A DNA stretch of 64,000 bases, from positions 348,112 through 412,111 of the forward strand of contig CAJJDN010000043.1 in assembly GCA_905182985.1 (NCBI GenBank). Direction: 5' to 3'. Position numbers and translations under genes: made by a program. The notes under the pieces were generated by a model. The model was given only the letters and a program-made list of their open reading frames with translations. It did not search any database and had not been told where the DNA came from. Each line of letters opens with the position of its first letter. Position 1 is the first letter of the stretch. The DNA comes from Paramecium sonneborni. Lineage: Eukaryota > Ciliophora > Oligohymenophorea > Peniculida > Parameciidae. Positions 13,392 through 24,596 of the stretch are shown piece by piece.

Positions 13392-15138
13392 TCATCCTAA
13401 AGATGGTTTCCTTATAAACTAAGTGTTACTTGCATTTTGTTATCTGCATGATAGTATTTAGTGTATTGAATGGGCAATATTCGATCTAATTCTGTCTGAT
13501 GAAGTTGGTTTATCATTTATATATCGGCTGCTCAAAACTAAAAATAATTAATCATTACTTAATACCTGGTTTATTTTCAAAAGTGTTATTTGCAATTAAA
13601 GTTCGAGTTTATTATAATTTAAGAAAAATATTATCTTTACTAAGTTTTTTTTCAAATTCTTTTAATATTTTATTAGATTGAGTTTTTTATTTTTTAAATC
13701 CACTATTCGTATCTGTATCTTTATAGAATTTGTTGTTCAATTTTGAACTGTTTTCTTTAAGATTTAGAGTTAAAATCCATGGATGATTTAAAGCATCTTA
13801 AGGTTTCATTCTTGATTCAGCATCCCAAGTAAAACATCTATATAAAAAATCAACAAAGTCATCATCTGTTGTTTTAAGAATTTCCTATAATGAAATAGAT
13901 TATGGTTTTCTATAAGTTTTAACAGTTTTTTTTGGTTAACCATTTTCATCAAAAAAATGCTTTTTTCTAGGACATTTTTATGCAAAATCAATAGATGGAG
14001 CTCCAATTACTTCCATAATCAAATTAAATTGCTCAATTTCATTATCGCCTGGAAATATTGGTTACCCAGTATGAATTTCACATACTAAACATGCAAAACT
14101 CCACATATCTATCTCCATTCCATATTTCAATCCAAAAATTACTTCTGGTGCTCTATAATATCTAATATTCATATTAGAGAATTAATACCTGCTCTATATA
14201 TAAGTATAGACTTAATTTCCATCAATGCATCCTGAACCAAAATCAACTAATTTTATAATCTTCGATTTCATATCTTGTATCATAACATTTTCAGGCTTGA
14301 GATCGCAGTGCACAATATTAAGTTTATGTAAATAATTTAATGCAACTAAAATTTAATAAGAAAATTTTCTCAAAGTTTCATAATCTAAACCTCTAAATTT
14401 TTATTGTTTTAAAATTTCAAACAAATTATATTCTAATTTCTCAAATATAATGCATTAATGTCCTCTAAAATTGAATTAATCTTCTATCCTCACTATATTA
14501 GATTTATTTAATGGATCCCTTTCTTTAATCATTATGAGAAGATTGGCTTCTACTAATGCTTGTTTTTTTAACTTTTCTTGATTTCTAATAATTTTGAGAG
14601 CAAATGTTTTTTGAGTTTTATGATCTAAGACTTAGAATACTTGTCCAAAACTGCCCTATCCAATAAGATTAATAATTTCATATTAATATTTGATGTGATC
14701 TTTTGCATAACACAAGTACTCTCCATTTTAACCATCTTATTAAATTTTAGATTATTTATAATAATAAACTTGCTTCATTTATTAAACTTCAAGTATTTCA
14801 CTTTAAGTTAAATTAAACAATCTAATAAACTAGTCAACTAAAAGTGGAAATTTTGACATAGTTGAAATTTTAGTATTTTCTTTATCTTTGTTAGTTTTAT
14901 TTTTAAAGTTGAATATAATATTTTGTATAGTATTATTATTGTTATTTATATTATTGTTTGTATGTAGTGGTTGGACTGGTTTGAATTTTTGATCAGATGC
15001 TAATCCTGATGTATTTGGACTTGTAGGAGTAGTATCAATTTTTCGTTTAGTAGAAAGTGGATGAGCAGTTTGGATTATTTATTTTAAAGCAGACATATCC
15101 AAATGAACAGAATATTTCTTACGATCTGCCAATTTCAT
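13392..15138 (-). CDS. DYRK-family dual-specificity protein kinase
   Basis: 564 codons (563 aa) after introns of 27 and 28 nt. A Ser/Thr/Asn-rich N-terminus of about 150 residues is followed by the block [12 protein letters not shown], resembling the DYRK homology box just before the kinase domain. The kinase has a glycine loop G-Q-G-S-F-G-Q-V, lysine in F-A-L-K-I-I, catalytic loop [13 protein letters not shown], and the activation loop Y-T-Y-I-Q-S-R-Y-Y-R-A-P-E. The HCD loop and the autophosphorylated Y-x-Y are DYRK hallmarks, and all catalytic residues are present. The 27-nt intron splits the activation loop between S-R and Y-Y-R. The tail after the kinase domain is basic. DYRK kinases regulate growth and the cell cycle; substrates cannot be inferred. 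Confidence 0.94.
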
Positions 15139-15162
15139 AAAGTAATCTGTTAAATTAATATA

Positions 15163-16358
15163 ATGAACTTAAAAGAATAAGAATCAATTAATGATTATTT
15201 TAAAGATGATTCAAAATTTATAGGGGAATTTTAAATGACTGATTATAAGGTTATGCGTGGATATATTGGTGGGTATGGAGATGAATTAAGACTCTATTAC
15301 ACTAAATTTGATCCACCAAATAAAAAAGCTTCATTATGCATTGTTCATGGCTTTGGAGAACATTAAGGAAGATTTTTACATGTCTATAAAATATATATAT
15401 AATTAGATTGCTGATATATTTGCAAAATTAAATTACTCTGTTCATTTAATAGATCTAAGAGGATTTGGATATTCTGGTGGTCCAAGAGGATCATAAACTT
15501 TAAAAGAATTACATATGGATATTGAAGTTTTGTTAAGATAAGTATCAAAAGATCTTCCACTTTTTCTTTATGGACATGCTATGGGTGGATTACTAATTAT
15601 TAGCTTTTTAATGAGAAATCCTTCATTAAAAGTAAGAGGAATTATCACAACCGCTCCTATGCTAGGTTTTCCTATGGATCGAAAATTAAAAGGAATCAAA
15701 TATATTGCTGTAAAATATTTCGGACATTACATGGAAGTATTAATTATTCAAAGCTTTTAATAGGATTTAGTAATTAATACAAAACTTAATATTACTGGAA
15801 TGAGTAAGAATGATCAGCATATTCAAAGATGTTTTGAAGATAAGTTAATGATGCCCTTATTAGGTATTGGAATGGCTAAAAGTATACTCGAAACTTTAAA
15901 TTATATGGACTCAAAAATTTAGACTTTCAGGTATCCCATAATAATATTACATGGTAAACAGGATGCTGTTTCAAGTTATCATGAAAGTGTAAGATTTTAT
16001 GAAAAATGTGGTAGTCATGATAAAACTATCAAATTATTTGAAAATGGTTATCATGAATTATAACATGATTTTGAATTTGTTGAAATGAAACAAATCATTC
16101 TTGAATGGTGTTCTATACGAATACAAAAAGCTGAACCTTTTGGTATTCTATTATCAATATTTAGGAATCTTATTGTAATCAAGACTCAATTATGGCATTC
16201 CTTAGGGAAAGAATAATAATATCAAGATTTTGCTTGGTTTCTTGTTTGTTTTACTTTATTTATTTGTTATTCTTAAATTTAAGAGAGGATTCAATAAATA
16301 TTAATATCCAATTATTCCATTGATGATTATATATAGATATTATAATAAAAAATTATGA
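15163..16358 (+). CDS. Monoglyceride-lipase-like alpha/beta hydrolase with mutated nucleophile
   Basis: 370 aa from four exons; introns 15382-15406, 15737-15763 and 16175-16205 (25, 27, 31 nt). It follows the serine-aminopeptidase/monoacylglycerol-lipase pattern: oxyanion strand I-V-H-G-F-G-E-H, L-I-D-L-R-G-F-G-Y-S-G-G, nucleophile elbow, acid motif L-H-G-K-Q-D, and histidine in G-Y-H-E-L-Q-H-D. The elbow reads G-H-A-M-G-G with Ala (codon 15578-15580) where the family has the catalytic Ser, so the usual lipase chemistry should be lost. The last exon adds one membrane helix (L-L-G-F-L-F-V-L-L-Y-L) and a short basic tail. Its TGA overlaps the next gene's ATG. Without the last intron the frame runs into that gene. 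Confidence 0.85.
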
Positions 16359-16829
16359 AAAATTTTAGAAGAAACAATTATCAATCTAATAGACCTTTTA
16401 GAAACAATAGAAGACCTAGATAAAATTTCTAAAGAAAATTCAGCAGAGATGATAATGATCGTAACAATAATAATCAATGTAAATAATCTTTTATAAACTA
16501 TACATAATCTAGCTGATAGAAGACCCTTCAAAAGAAGTTTTAGATTCAAAAAGTCTGGAAAATTTGAAGGATTTAGAACTGGATAAAGAAGATTTAGGAA
16601 GTTGTCTGAAAATAGAGGTGAAAATTTAGAAAATCAATTGGATAAATAATTAGAATAATATAAGAGCGGGTAATAAGTAGTAGGAAATAGTGGTATCAGT
16701 TGTGATTTATTAAAAGCATCATCTAAATTAGACAATGCTTTAGATACATATTTTTCAAGAAAGGGATCAAACACTAAAGAAAATAACTTAGATAGAGAAT
16801 TAGCAGGCTATTGGAAAAAAAATAATTGA
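16355..16829 (+). CDS. Arg/Phe-rich RNA-binding protein, FoP/CHTOP-like
   Basis: 146 aa with a 34-nt intron at 16479-16512. The first half is made of Arg, Asn and Phe in R-P-F-R-N-N-R-R-P-R style, typical of low-complexity RNA-binding tails. The second half has repeated L-D-x-x-L-x-x-Y units (L-D-K-Q-L-E-Q-Y, L-D-N-A-L-D-T-Y, L-D-R-E-L-A-G-Y) that resemble the C-terminal duplication of FoP/CHTOP, a TREX-linked mRNA-export factor. No RRM is present. Its ATG overlaps the TGA of the hydrolase gene (ATGA), which is odd for separate eukaryotic genes. The assignment rests on the repeated LDxxLxxY pattern. Confidence 0.65.
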
Positions 16830-16952
16830 TAAATGTTAAAATATTCAATATAATCAAAGATATATAACACAAGAACACTCTTATGATAATTAAATAAAAT
16901 AATTTACAAATAATTCAATAATTATGAGATTATGATTATTGTTTATCTCTGC

Positions 16953-17281
16953 TCAAGTAACAAACTGAGAAAATAATTTATCCATAACCCATTTCTTCTT
17001 ATATCTATTATCGATCTTAATTTCTAATCCATTTTATGCCTTTTTGAAAGCTGAGCTAACTCTAATTTAATATCTTCATCCTAATTATAATTAAAATAAG
17101 CTATGGATTTGCAATTATTATAAGCGTTTGATTCTATGACATAGTTAGATGATTAAATAAAATAGACTTATAGTATCATTGTAAGTACAATAAAAATATT
17201 CAAAGCGTTTTCATTTTTTCTAGAAAAAATACTCTCACTTTTTCTTATTGAGATTATCTTTTCTAAATTATAAAAACTCAT
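16953..17281 (-). CDS. Small type II membrane protein, C-terminus uncertain
   Basis: From ATG 17281 the frame gives a basic, Ser-rich N-terminus of about 28 residues, then a hydrophobic segment (L-N-I-F-I-V-L-T-M-I-L), then a polar domain with one Cys and a D-E-D patch. All three minus-strand frames stay open toward 16950. One reaches TGA at 16953-16955 through a W-V-M-D-K-L-F-S-Q sequence, but no clear intron joins it to the start frame, so the last 40 or so residues are uncertain. Convergent with the FoP-like gene, 123 bp away. No family recognised. Confidence 0.45.
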
Positions 17282-17704
17282 TAAACAAGAAAATAATGAC
17301 TGATAAATTAGAATAATTCTTAATATCAATAATTATAAGGTTTTACAGGTTAACATCTAATTTCAATATAAAATATTGTTTAGTTTCTTCTGATTTTTAA
17401 CAGATATTCTATTTTTTATTTTTAATAAAAGATCTACACAAAATTCCTCATTACTATGAAGAATAGATCTTATTTTTCTTATTAAATTTAATATCAACTT
17501 TTAATTAAATCTAAAAAACACAGTATTTTAATTAAAAATAAAAAATTAAATAATAAAGAAATTCATTTTAAGCTTTATAATTAACTAAATTCAATACATA
17601 ATATTAATAATTTGATATAATTATAGATATAATAGATGTTTAATGAATTAAAAAAATTTTACTAATGAAAATTATGTTAATCGATGACTTATAAATAAAT
17701 GATG
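17282..17704. other. Intergenic stretch, partly within the artefact repeat
   Basis: About 420 bp between the small membrane protein and the stop codon of the two-TM protein fragment. Extremely AT-rich; I see no coding frame, RNA gene or distinct regulatory motif. The part from 17405 is repeated at 18512-18811. Confidence 0.5.
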
Positions 17705-19617
17705 TCAAATAATTTTATTTAGAAAAAAATAATCAGCTTCATTATAAATTTCTTCAGGAATTGCATCAAAATCTTTTTGTTTTGCTCTTTTTGCAAGTGA
17801 TAAAAGTTCAGCATCATCCTCATTTAAAAGAAAAGGTTCTACTAATGAATGAAATTTATGAGCAGACTTGGAATTAGAAAGATAATTATCTTCTTTTATA
17901 GTTGGAAGATTTAATTTAATTCCAATTTAATGAGATTTTAATAGTTCTTCTCTTAATTTGGAAGATCTTATTATTAGATATAATCTTGATATTTCATATA
18001 ATAAATTCATGTAACATAGCTTCTATTGCATTTACTTTTTAATCTTATCATAAATTTTATAATATTCTATTTAATCTATTTAATTATGATTGAAAGTAAT
18101 TTTTATTACCTTAAATCTCCAATTCTATATGATTTTAATATTTTTAAATTCTGGATAATACATATTTATCAAATCAGATAATACTTTTTAATTTAAAGAA
18201 TATTGATTTACATACATAGTAAGATATTTAAATATAAACAAAATTGATACAATAGATCCGATGTTTGCTAAAAGATCTCCTAAATGTGGATATTCAAATA
18301 TTGTTTTTGTTTAAGTTCCGTTCATTTCAACATAGATTACAGCCAATGCATCATTATTATAGGTTTATTTACATCTTTTTGATGAAAGAGATTGAGTTTA
18401 TACTTTTGCTCCACTAATATATTCCTTTTATTTAGATGTTCCAAATAATAAATAATCTTACAGTTCATAATAATTTGTTTCAAGAAATGTATTTAATGAA
18501 TAGCAAATCTNTATTCTATTTTTTATTTTTAATAAAAGATCTACACAAAATTCCTCATTACTATGAAGAATAGATCTTATTTTTCTTATTAAATTTAATA
18601 TCAACTTTTAATTAAATCTAAAAAACACAGTATTTTAATTAAAAATAAAAAATTAAATAATAAAGAAATTCATTTTAAGCTTTATAATTAACTAAATTCA
18701 ATACATAATATTAATAATTTGATATAATTATAGATATAATAGATGTTTAATGAATTAAAAAAATTTTACTAATGAAAATTATGTTAATCGATGACTTATA
18801 AATAAATGATGTCAAATAATTTTATTTAGAAAAAAATAATCAGCTTCATTATAAATTTCTTCAGGAATTGCATCAAAATCTTTTTGTTTTGCTCTTTTTG
18901 CAAGTGATAAAAGTTCAGCATCATCCTCATTTAAAAGAAAAGGTTCTACTAATGAATGAAATTTATGAGCAGACTTGGAATTAGAAAGATAATTATCTTC
19001 TTTTATAGTTGGAAGATTTAATTTAATTCCAATTTAATGAGATTTTAATAGTTCTTCTCTTAATTTGGAAGATCTTATTATTAGATATAATCTTGATATT
19101 TCATATAATAAATTCATGTAACATAGCTTCTATTGCATTTACTTTTTAATCTTATCATAAATTTTATAATATTCTATTTAATCTATTTAATTATGATTGA
19201 AAGTAATTTTTATTACCTTAAATCTCCAATTCTATATGATTTTAATATTTTTAAATTCTGGATAATACATATTTATCAAATCAGATAATACTTTTTAATT
19301 TAAAGAATATTGATTTACATACATAGTAAGATATTTAAATATAAACAAAATTGATACAATAGATCCGATGTTTGCTAAAAGATCTCCTAAATGTGGATAT
19401 TCAAATATTGTTTTTGTTTAAGTTCCGTTCATTTCAACATAGATTACAGCCAATGCATCATTATTATAGGTTTATTTACATCTTTTTGATGAAAGAGATT
19501 GAGTTTATACTTTTGCTCCACTAATATATTCCTTTTATTTAGATGTTCCAAATAATAAATAATCTTACAGTTCATAATAATTTGTTTCAAGAAATGTATT
19601 TAATGAATAGCAAATCT
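17405..19617. repeat. Direct repeat of about 1.1 kb around a single N (assembly artefact)
   Basis: Positions 17405-18510 recur as 18512-19617 (offset 1107), with one N at 18511. The first copy contains only the C-terminal part of the two-TM protein, cut at the N, while the second continues into the whole gene. Same pattern as the two other repeats in this window. Confidence 0.93.
17705..18510 (-). pseudogene. Truncated duplicate of the two-TM protein gene (artefact copy)
   Basis: Repeats the C-terminal 268 or so codons of the gene at 18812-20257, including its stop (17705-17707), and is cut at its 5' side by the N at 18511. Best explained as overlapping contig ends; not a biological gene fragment. 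Confidence 0.85.
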
Positions 19618-20257
19618 ATTATTCAAGTTCAATATAAATATCTTAAATTGTAGTTTATTCCGATCCATCTCTAGAATCCAATGTTGTTGATTCTATTTAT
19701 ACACCGAAATAATTTATCTTTTGTTAAAAAAATTATTCTCTTAATTCAGCTGAAGCACATTTTTCATTTTCTTTCAAATACTTCTCTTCACAAAGTGAAA
19801 TGAATATGAACATTTACTTTGATGTCTGTAAATACCCATCAATAAAACTATAACCCAAATCAAGATTTGGTATATACAAATTTCCATAAGAAGATTCTGT
19901 GTAATTTTCAATAATTATTGGTTCTGTATGAAAGAAATTATCAGTATACATTACTAAAGGTAATAAAATTCTAGATTTAAAAGGGTCTACAAGTCCCTCA
20001 TAAACTTCAGCGTAAACACTAATTTTGGCTGAGTTGAAGTTGAGAATAGAATAATCTGAAATATACTTTGAATTAGAAATTTTTGGACTCATTTAGTTAT
20101 TGTGCCATAAATAAAATACCCAAAACGTGTAAGCAAAACTTGTTGCACTTATTAATATGCTTAAACATCCTCCTAATGCACTTTTATGTAATGTTTACTG
20201 ATTTATATTTTGTAAAAATGGGACACCAAAGAAATCAGCATTTTTTAAATAATTCAT
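18812..20257 (-). CDS. Ciliate-specific two-transmembrane protein with large luminal/extracellular domain
   Basis: Single exon, 481 aa; ATG at 20257, TGA at 18812-18814. The N-terminus has F-F-G-V-P-F and G-G-C-L-S-I before a first membrane helix (residues about 30-55). A domain of about 250 residues with several Cys follows, then a second helix (L-L-A-N-I-G-S-I-V-S-I-L-F-I-F) and a cytosolic tail of about 150 residues ending in a charged segment. This architecture (a G-G-x-x-S-I first helix and a second helix about 250 residues later) is, in my memory, shared by a large family of uncharacterised Paramecium membrane proteins. Function unknown. An in-frame ATG at 20092 gives a shorter protein lacking the first helix; I prefer the longer form. 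Confidence 0.8.
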
Positions 20258-22269
20258 AAAAATTTAAATGTAATTATGTTCAGGGTTATAAGAAATTAAT
20301 ATTATCAAATAAATAATTGTTATTCATCTGGAATTCTTAAAATTATCTCTTTCTATCTAGTTTTCTTATGATTTATTAATGTTTAATAAATAAAAAATAA
20401 TTAACATAAAAAAGTATTAATATCATTTAAATCTTTTTTTTTCTAAAATTTCATCATTCTCATTCCTCAATAACAAAAGAAATTTCAGGAATTATGTTTA
20501 TAAAAGCTACACTACAAATATTTCAATAATGACTTATATTTAAATATTTTATTTGAACTCTTCATAAAGGCAATAATCATGAACAAAGTCTTGATATGTA
20601 ATCATTTGTAAATGAAATATAATAAGAGTTTATTTTATTTGTCTTATTTCTTTTTTCTATGAGTTATTATCAACTGATTAATATAATTAACTACTTTTAT
20701 TTAAAAAAATTAATTAAGTATTGTTATCAGTATATTATATATTTTTTGCAGATGCATCATATAATTTATAATAACACATCAATTAAATTATTTATACTAA
20801 AATAAATTCTTTTTATTTTGAGGGAAGATTGTGAAAACATATAAAATAATAATTATAAGGACTTTAAGATATTTTTATATTTTAATTAATTCTGAATTTA
20901 AATAGAATTTATATTCTTTATGCTAAATTGATTTTTTATGATATTCATTTATTATTTATATATGTTTTCAAAATAAAGTAAACTTTTTGTTAGAAATATT
21001 TATGGCTCATTTAAAAAAGTTCTCACTTGCAAAATAATTAAGTTAGATGCGCTAAAATACTCAAAGGTCTTTACTCCTTTGTTATTTTTAACTGGAAACG
21101 ATGACTGTCTTTTCTATTCATCTGATTTGCTTATGAACTTTTCATTGAAAAAATAAAAAGAGATGAAAAATCTACTTTTTACAATTTAAACTTTAGAAAT
21201 ACCTTATTTAAGTGTTAATTAAGTAGGATTGGAGGATAGATATTTTGGAATTATGTTTTAAAAAAAAATTTCAAATGGTCACTAATTGAAGAAAAAAATT
21301 TAGAATAATAAATTAAATGCAAGAGTGGTAAAAAATGATAGGTTCTTTTATAAGATAGGAGAGAATATTAGAGAAAGATTATGTTCCTTAGTTACTAGAA
21401 AACTGAAACTTCATATTAATATAAATAGTCTATTCTTAATAAGTTTTAAGCAAAAGTATTATCATAAGAAGAATTTTAAATTCAAACGAAAATAGTAATA
21501 TATTATGATAATTCTTATTAATATTATTAGAATTCTTAATTAAGCTATTTTAATTGTTAAAAGGTCTGTATTTATGGATAGCAAAGTATTTTTTTGAGAA
21601 TAATGGCTTGGCTAGTTTCTTTGAAATGAAAATTGATAATGTGCAAAATTTAGCATTCTTTAATAAAATAAAATATGGTTTCTTTTTTCTTTTTTTCTTT
21701 TTAAATATTTCTACTCTCATTATGGAAAATTCTTTGTCAATCCATACTTAATATGAATCTGAAACTGTTATTGAATGTTTAAAAAATGATTAGAGAGTAA
21801 TATTTTGAATATATATTCATCACACTAATAGCGAGCCCTTTTGAGCAAATTAACAATTATTACTTTACAATATGAATCTTTTTTATTTTATTTGAAAAAG
21901 TCATAATCTCTAATTTACTTATTTATTATCTCTAAAACATAATCATTCTTTTTATTCATGTCTTTAGTAAGTTGTTCTGATATATTATAAGATAGAATAA
22001 GTCACAAACCTAAAATTTCGATATTTATTAGGAATTCAGAACTTATTTTCAATTTAATTTCATCATTATGTAATTACTTTTACATTATACATAGTAGTAT
22101 TTATTTATTAATTTATAAATTTCAGTTTATTGACAGGTAATTTAATTTTTTTTTTCATTTCCTTTCTCTAACTGAGATTATATATTAAATTTAGTTCTAG
22201 ATCTTTAAACATAAAATTTATAATAATTATTTAGTATATAAGACTCAAATATAATTTTAAAATAAAGAA
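20258..22269. other. Long stretch, mostly non-coding
   Basis: About 2 kb of AT-rich sequence between two minus-strand genes. The only candidate coding segment is a plus-strand frame at 20962-21597, listed separately. The rest shows no convincing frame, tRNA-like fold or repeat. Confidence 0.45.
20962..21597 (+). CDS. Possible gene or relic, 211 codons open under the ciliate code
   Basis: ATG at 20962, first TGA at 21595-21597. The first 110 codons have normal amino-acid composition, including F-T-P-L-L-F-L-T-G-N-D-D-C, which faintly resembles the strand and acid loop of alpha/beta hydrolases. The second half turns Lys/Ile/Asn-rich and looks non-coding. With TGA as the only stop, a frame of this length can arise by chance in such DNA, so this may be a decayed gene. 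A GT...TAG segment of 30 nt at the very end could be an intron but does not lead to a longer good frame. Confidence 0.25.
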
Positions 22270-22656
22270 TCAAATTAATAAAGAATATCCACAATTTCTA
22301 CACTTTTATTAGTAAAAGTAGTTCTAATTGCAGCAAACTTAACATTTTTTCAAGAAAGAGAATGATTTTTTAACGCTTTCAGAATTTTTTGATAAATCTT
22401 CAAGAAATAAGGCTTAAGAGAAAACTCCATCATCATCATCATTGCTATCTGTAGAACTATGACTGCTTCCTCCTAAATCTATTTATTAAAGTTTAATTGT
22501 TTCAAGTATTTATTATCCCTAATCTATTTTATTTGGGATAAATCGAGTTCCTGGTGCATCTCTTGTACTATACTGACATCTATTACAAATTTTTCTGAAT
22601 GAGTAATTTAAGTTTCTACATTCAACACAAATCCAATCGCAAGGTTTGTTTTACAT
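22270..22656 (-). CDS. RanBP2-type zinc-finger protein
   Basis: 128 aa, single exon; ATG at 22656 with an in-frame TGA shortly upstream fixing the start, stop at 22270-22272. The N-terminal finger reads W-x-C-x2-C-x3-N-...-C-x2-C, the RanBP2/ZnF pattern used for RNA or ubiquitin binding. After a Ser/Asp-rich linker (S-S-T-D-S-N-D-D-D-D) a second four-cysteine unit, C-x2-C-...-C-x2-C-G-Y, lies at the C-terminus. Small proteins with paired C4 fingers are common in ciliates. The partner, RNA or protein, cannot be told. Confidence 0.8.
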
Positions 22657-23297
22657 AGTAAAGTTTTCTTTTTGCTTTTTTAATTTTATTATTCATATCA
22701 ATTTTTTATTCAATATAAATAATTGTAAATTAATGAAAAAACCGACAATTCAGTCTAAACTTCAAAAATCTAATATATTACTTTCTTGAAATCTACATTT
22801 TTTAAAGAATCTGATTAAACAATTCTTAACGTCTCTTTTACCGTCCTGGCTTTTTAAAACGATCAATCTTTACCAAAGTAAAAAAAAATTATTATTATTA
22901 TAATTATTCAATTTAACACAATAAAAATCAAAATTCTAATTGAATTCATAAAATATTTGATAATATTTTCTCTACTCATCTTTTAGAAATTTATTTTCTT
23001 CTTTTGATTTTTAGATCTGTAAGTAGATAAAAAGTTCTGAAAAAAAAAATTAAATCTTGATTTTTAAATCTTACATTTAATTCGTTTCCTTTCTAAACTC
23101 TTAAGTTAGTTATCTCTCTTTATGGTTCTGATATTTATATAAAATTTATTATTTCTTAACTAAAATAAAAAATTATTGAACTCCCTCGAAAATTATCAAG
23201 TTTTTAAATTTTTTATATCTAATTATTCAATAAATCGAATATAAGTATTGGTAGAATATTAAATTTAGATTAGCAATATTTAATGATAAAATTAATT
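22657..23297. other. Intergenic stretch of 640 bp
   Basis: AT-rich sequence between the zinc-finger gene and the 3' end of the Tubby-like gene, both on the minus strand. It should contain the promoter of the zinc-finger gene; no conserved motif is recognisable and I see no coding frame. Confidence 0.45.
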
Positions 23298-24354
23298 TCA
23301 TTTACATCCAAACTTATGATCCATACTTGAAAGAGCAATGCAAAATGCCTAAACTGGCGTTAGTGGATAGGAAAAATCAAGAACGAATTCTCTATCATCA
23401 TTCTTTCCGAATAGTAAAATTGGAATTTCACTTCCTCTTTAAGTCAAAATGAAATTTTTAACCGAACTTTTAAATATTCTACCATAAAAATTTAAACCAA
23501 AAGCTTTATAAGAAGGAATCCATTAAGGTTTTCTATTAAGTAGTTCAATTACATTATCTAAACTATCAACAATAGAGGAATAAGGTGTTTGATTCTTAAA
23601 TTCAAACAATTATTCATTTGAAGTTAGTTAAGGAATAAATGCCTTATATTTTCATAAATCTGTACTTAAATTGATCGCAATTTCTTCTCATATGGTTAAT
23701 AATAGATCACTCCTAACTCTTTTCTTAACTAATTTACATCTTTTGACTTTTTTCTAGTTTTTCCATTATCATATATTATGTATCTTTAGCCCATAAAGTC
23801 TCCTTTTATTTTTCCTAAATATTATTCTTTTTTGCCTTTAGGAAATATTTTATAGCTGCCTTTGATTTAAAATGACTTTTTCCAAGCATTTAGAATAATA
23901 TTATTGAATTATTCTAAAAATAATGTGTATTTTGGAGATGCTCTATATAATCTACATTAAATCATTCCTCCTTTAGGAGCAGGCTAAATTAAAAACTATT
24001 CTATGCAGGAATCTATTTATAAATTTTATAATATAAAGTAGTTATTGTCCTTAAATTTCTGAAGTTCAGGAGAATCATTTTTTTAATTATTAGATGTAGT
24101 TTATGGAGATTTTTTGGTTTAATTGGTCTTTTATTATATTGGTTGACTTTCTTGCTATAATTATTTTTTAATTTTACCTGAGAGACTATCAATAATTGTG
24201 GAAAGTTTTTAAATTCATTAGTAATCTTAAGTTCTTGCTTTAAAGGTTAGCAAACTTTGGGAGTAGTTGATTCGATATTTTAAAAATCTATTATTTCATT
24301 ATCTTCAAATTATATTACATCATCACTCGAATCATCTTCTTAATTTTAATTCAT
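23298..24354 (-). CDS. Tubby-like protein (TULP)
   Basis: 336 aa after two 23-nt introns (24155-24177, and one ending AAG). The N-terminal 80 residues are acidic and low-complexity. The C-terminal 250 residues match the Tubby barrel: G-G-M-I-Q-C-R-L-Y-R, R-K-E-L-G-V-I-Y-Y, N-R-K-P-Q-W, the N-F-Y-G-R-I / S-V-K-N-F block, F-V-L-D-F-S-Y-P-L-T-P-V-Q-A-F, and the terminal I-A-L-S-S-M-D-H-K-F-G-C. Tubby proteins bind phosphoinositides and deliver membrane receptors to cilia. That role fits a ciliate, but here it is inferred from the family. Confidence 0.93.
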
Positions 24355-24596
24355 TTATATTATTATTGTATATATAAAATTTTAGAATATAAATTATTAT
24401 TGACAATGTCATCATTTTGAAATTTAAAATGTAATTTATTTCTTTATATTGTTTATTATTAAATTCTACGCTTTTCCATTAACCATTTATTTATGTTAAT
24501 TTATTTGTAATAATTTAGATATCTTCTATTCAAAACAAAAAGAATTTAAATAATAGTAAAGTATATATATTAGTTTAAAACAAAGAAATCAAAAAA

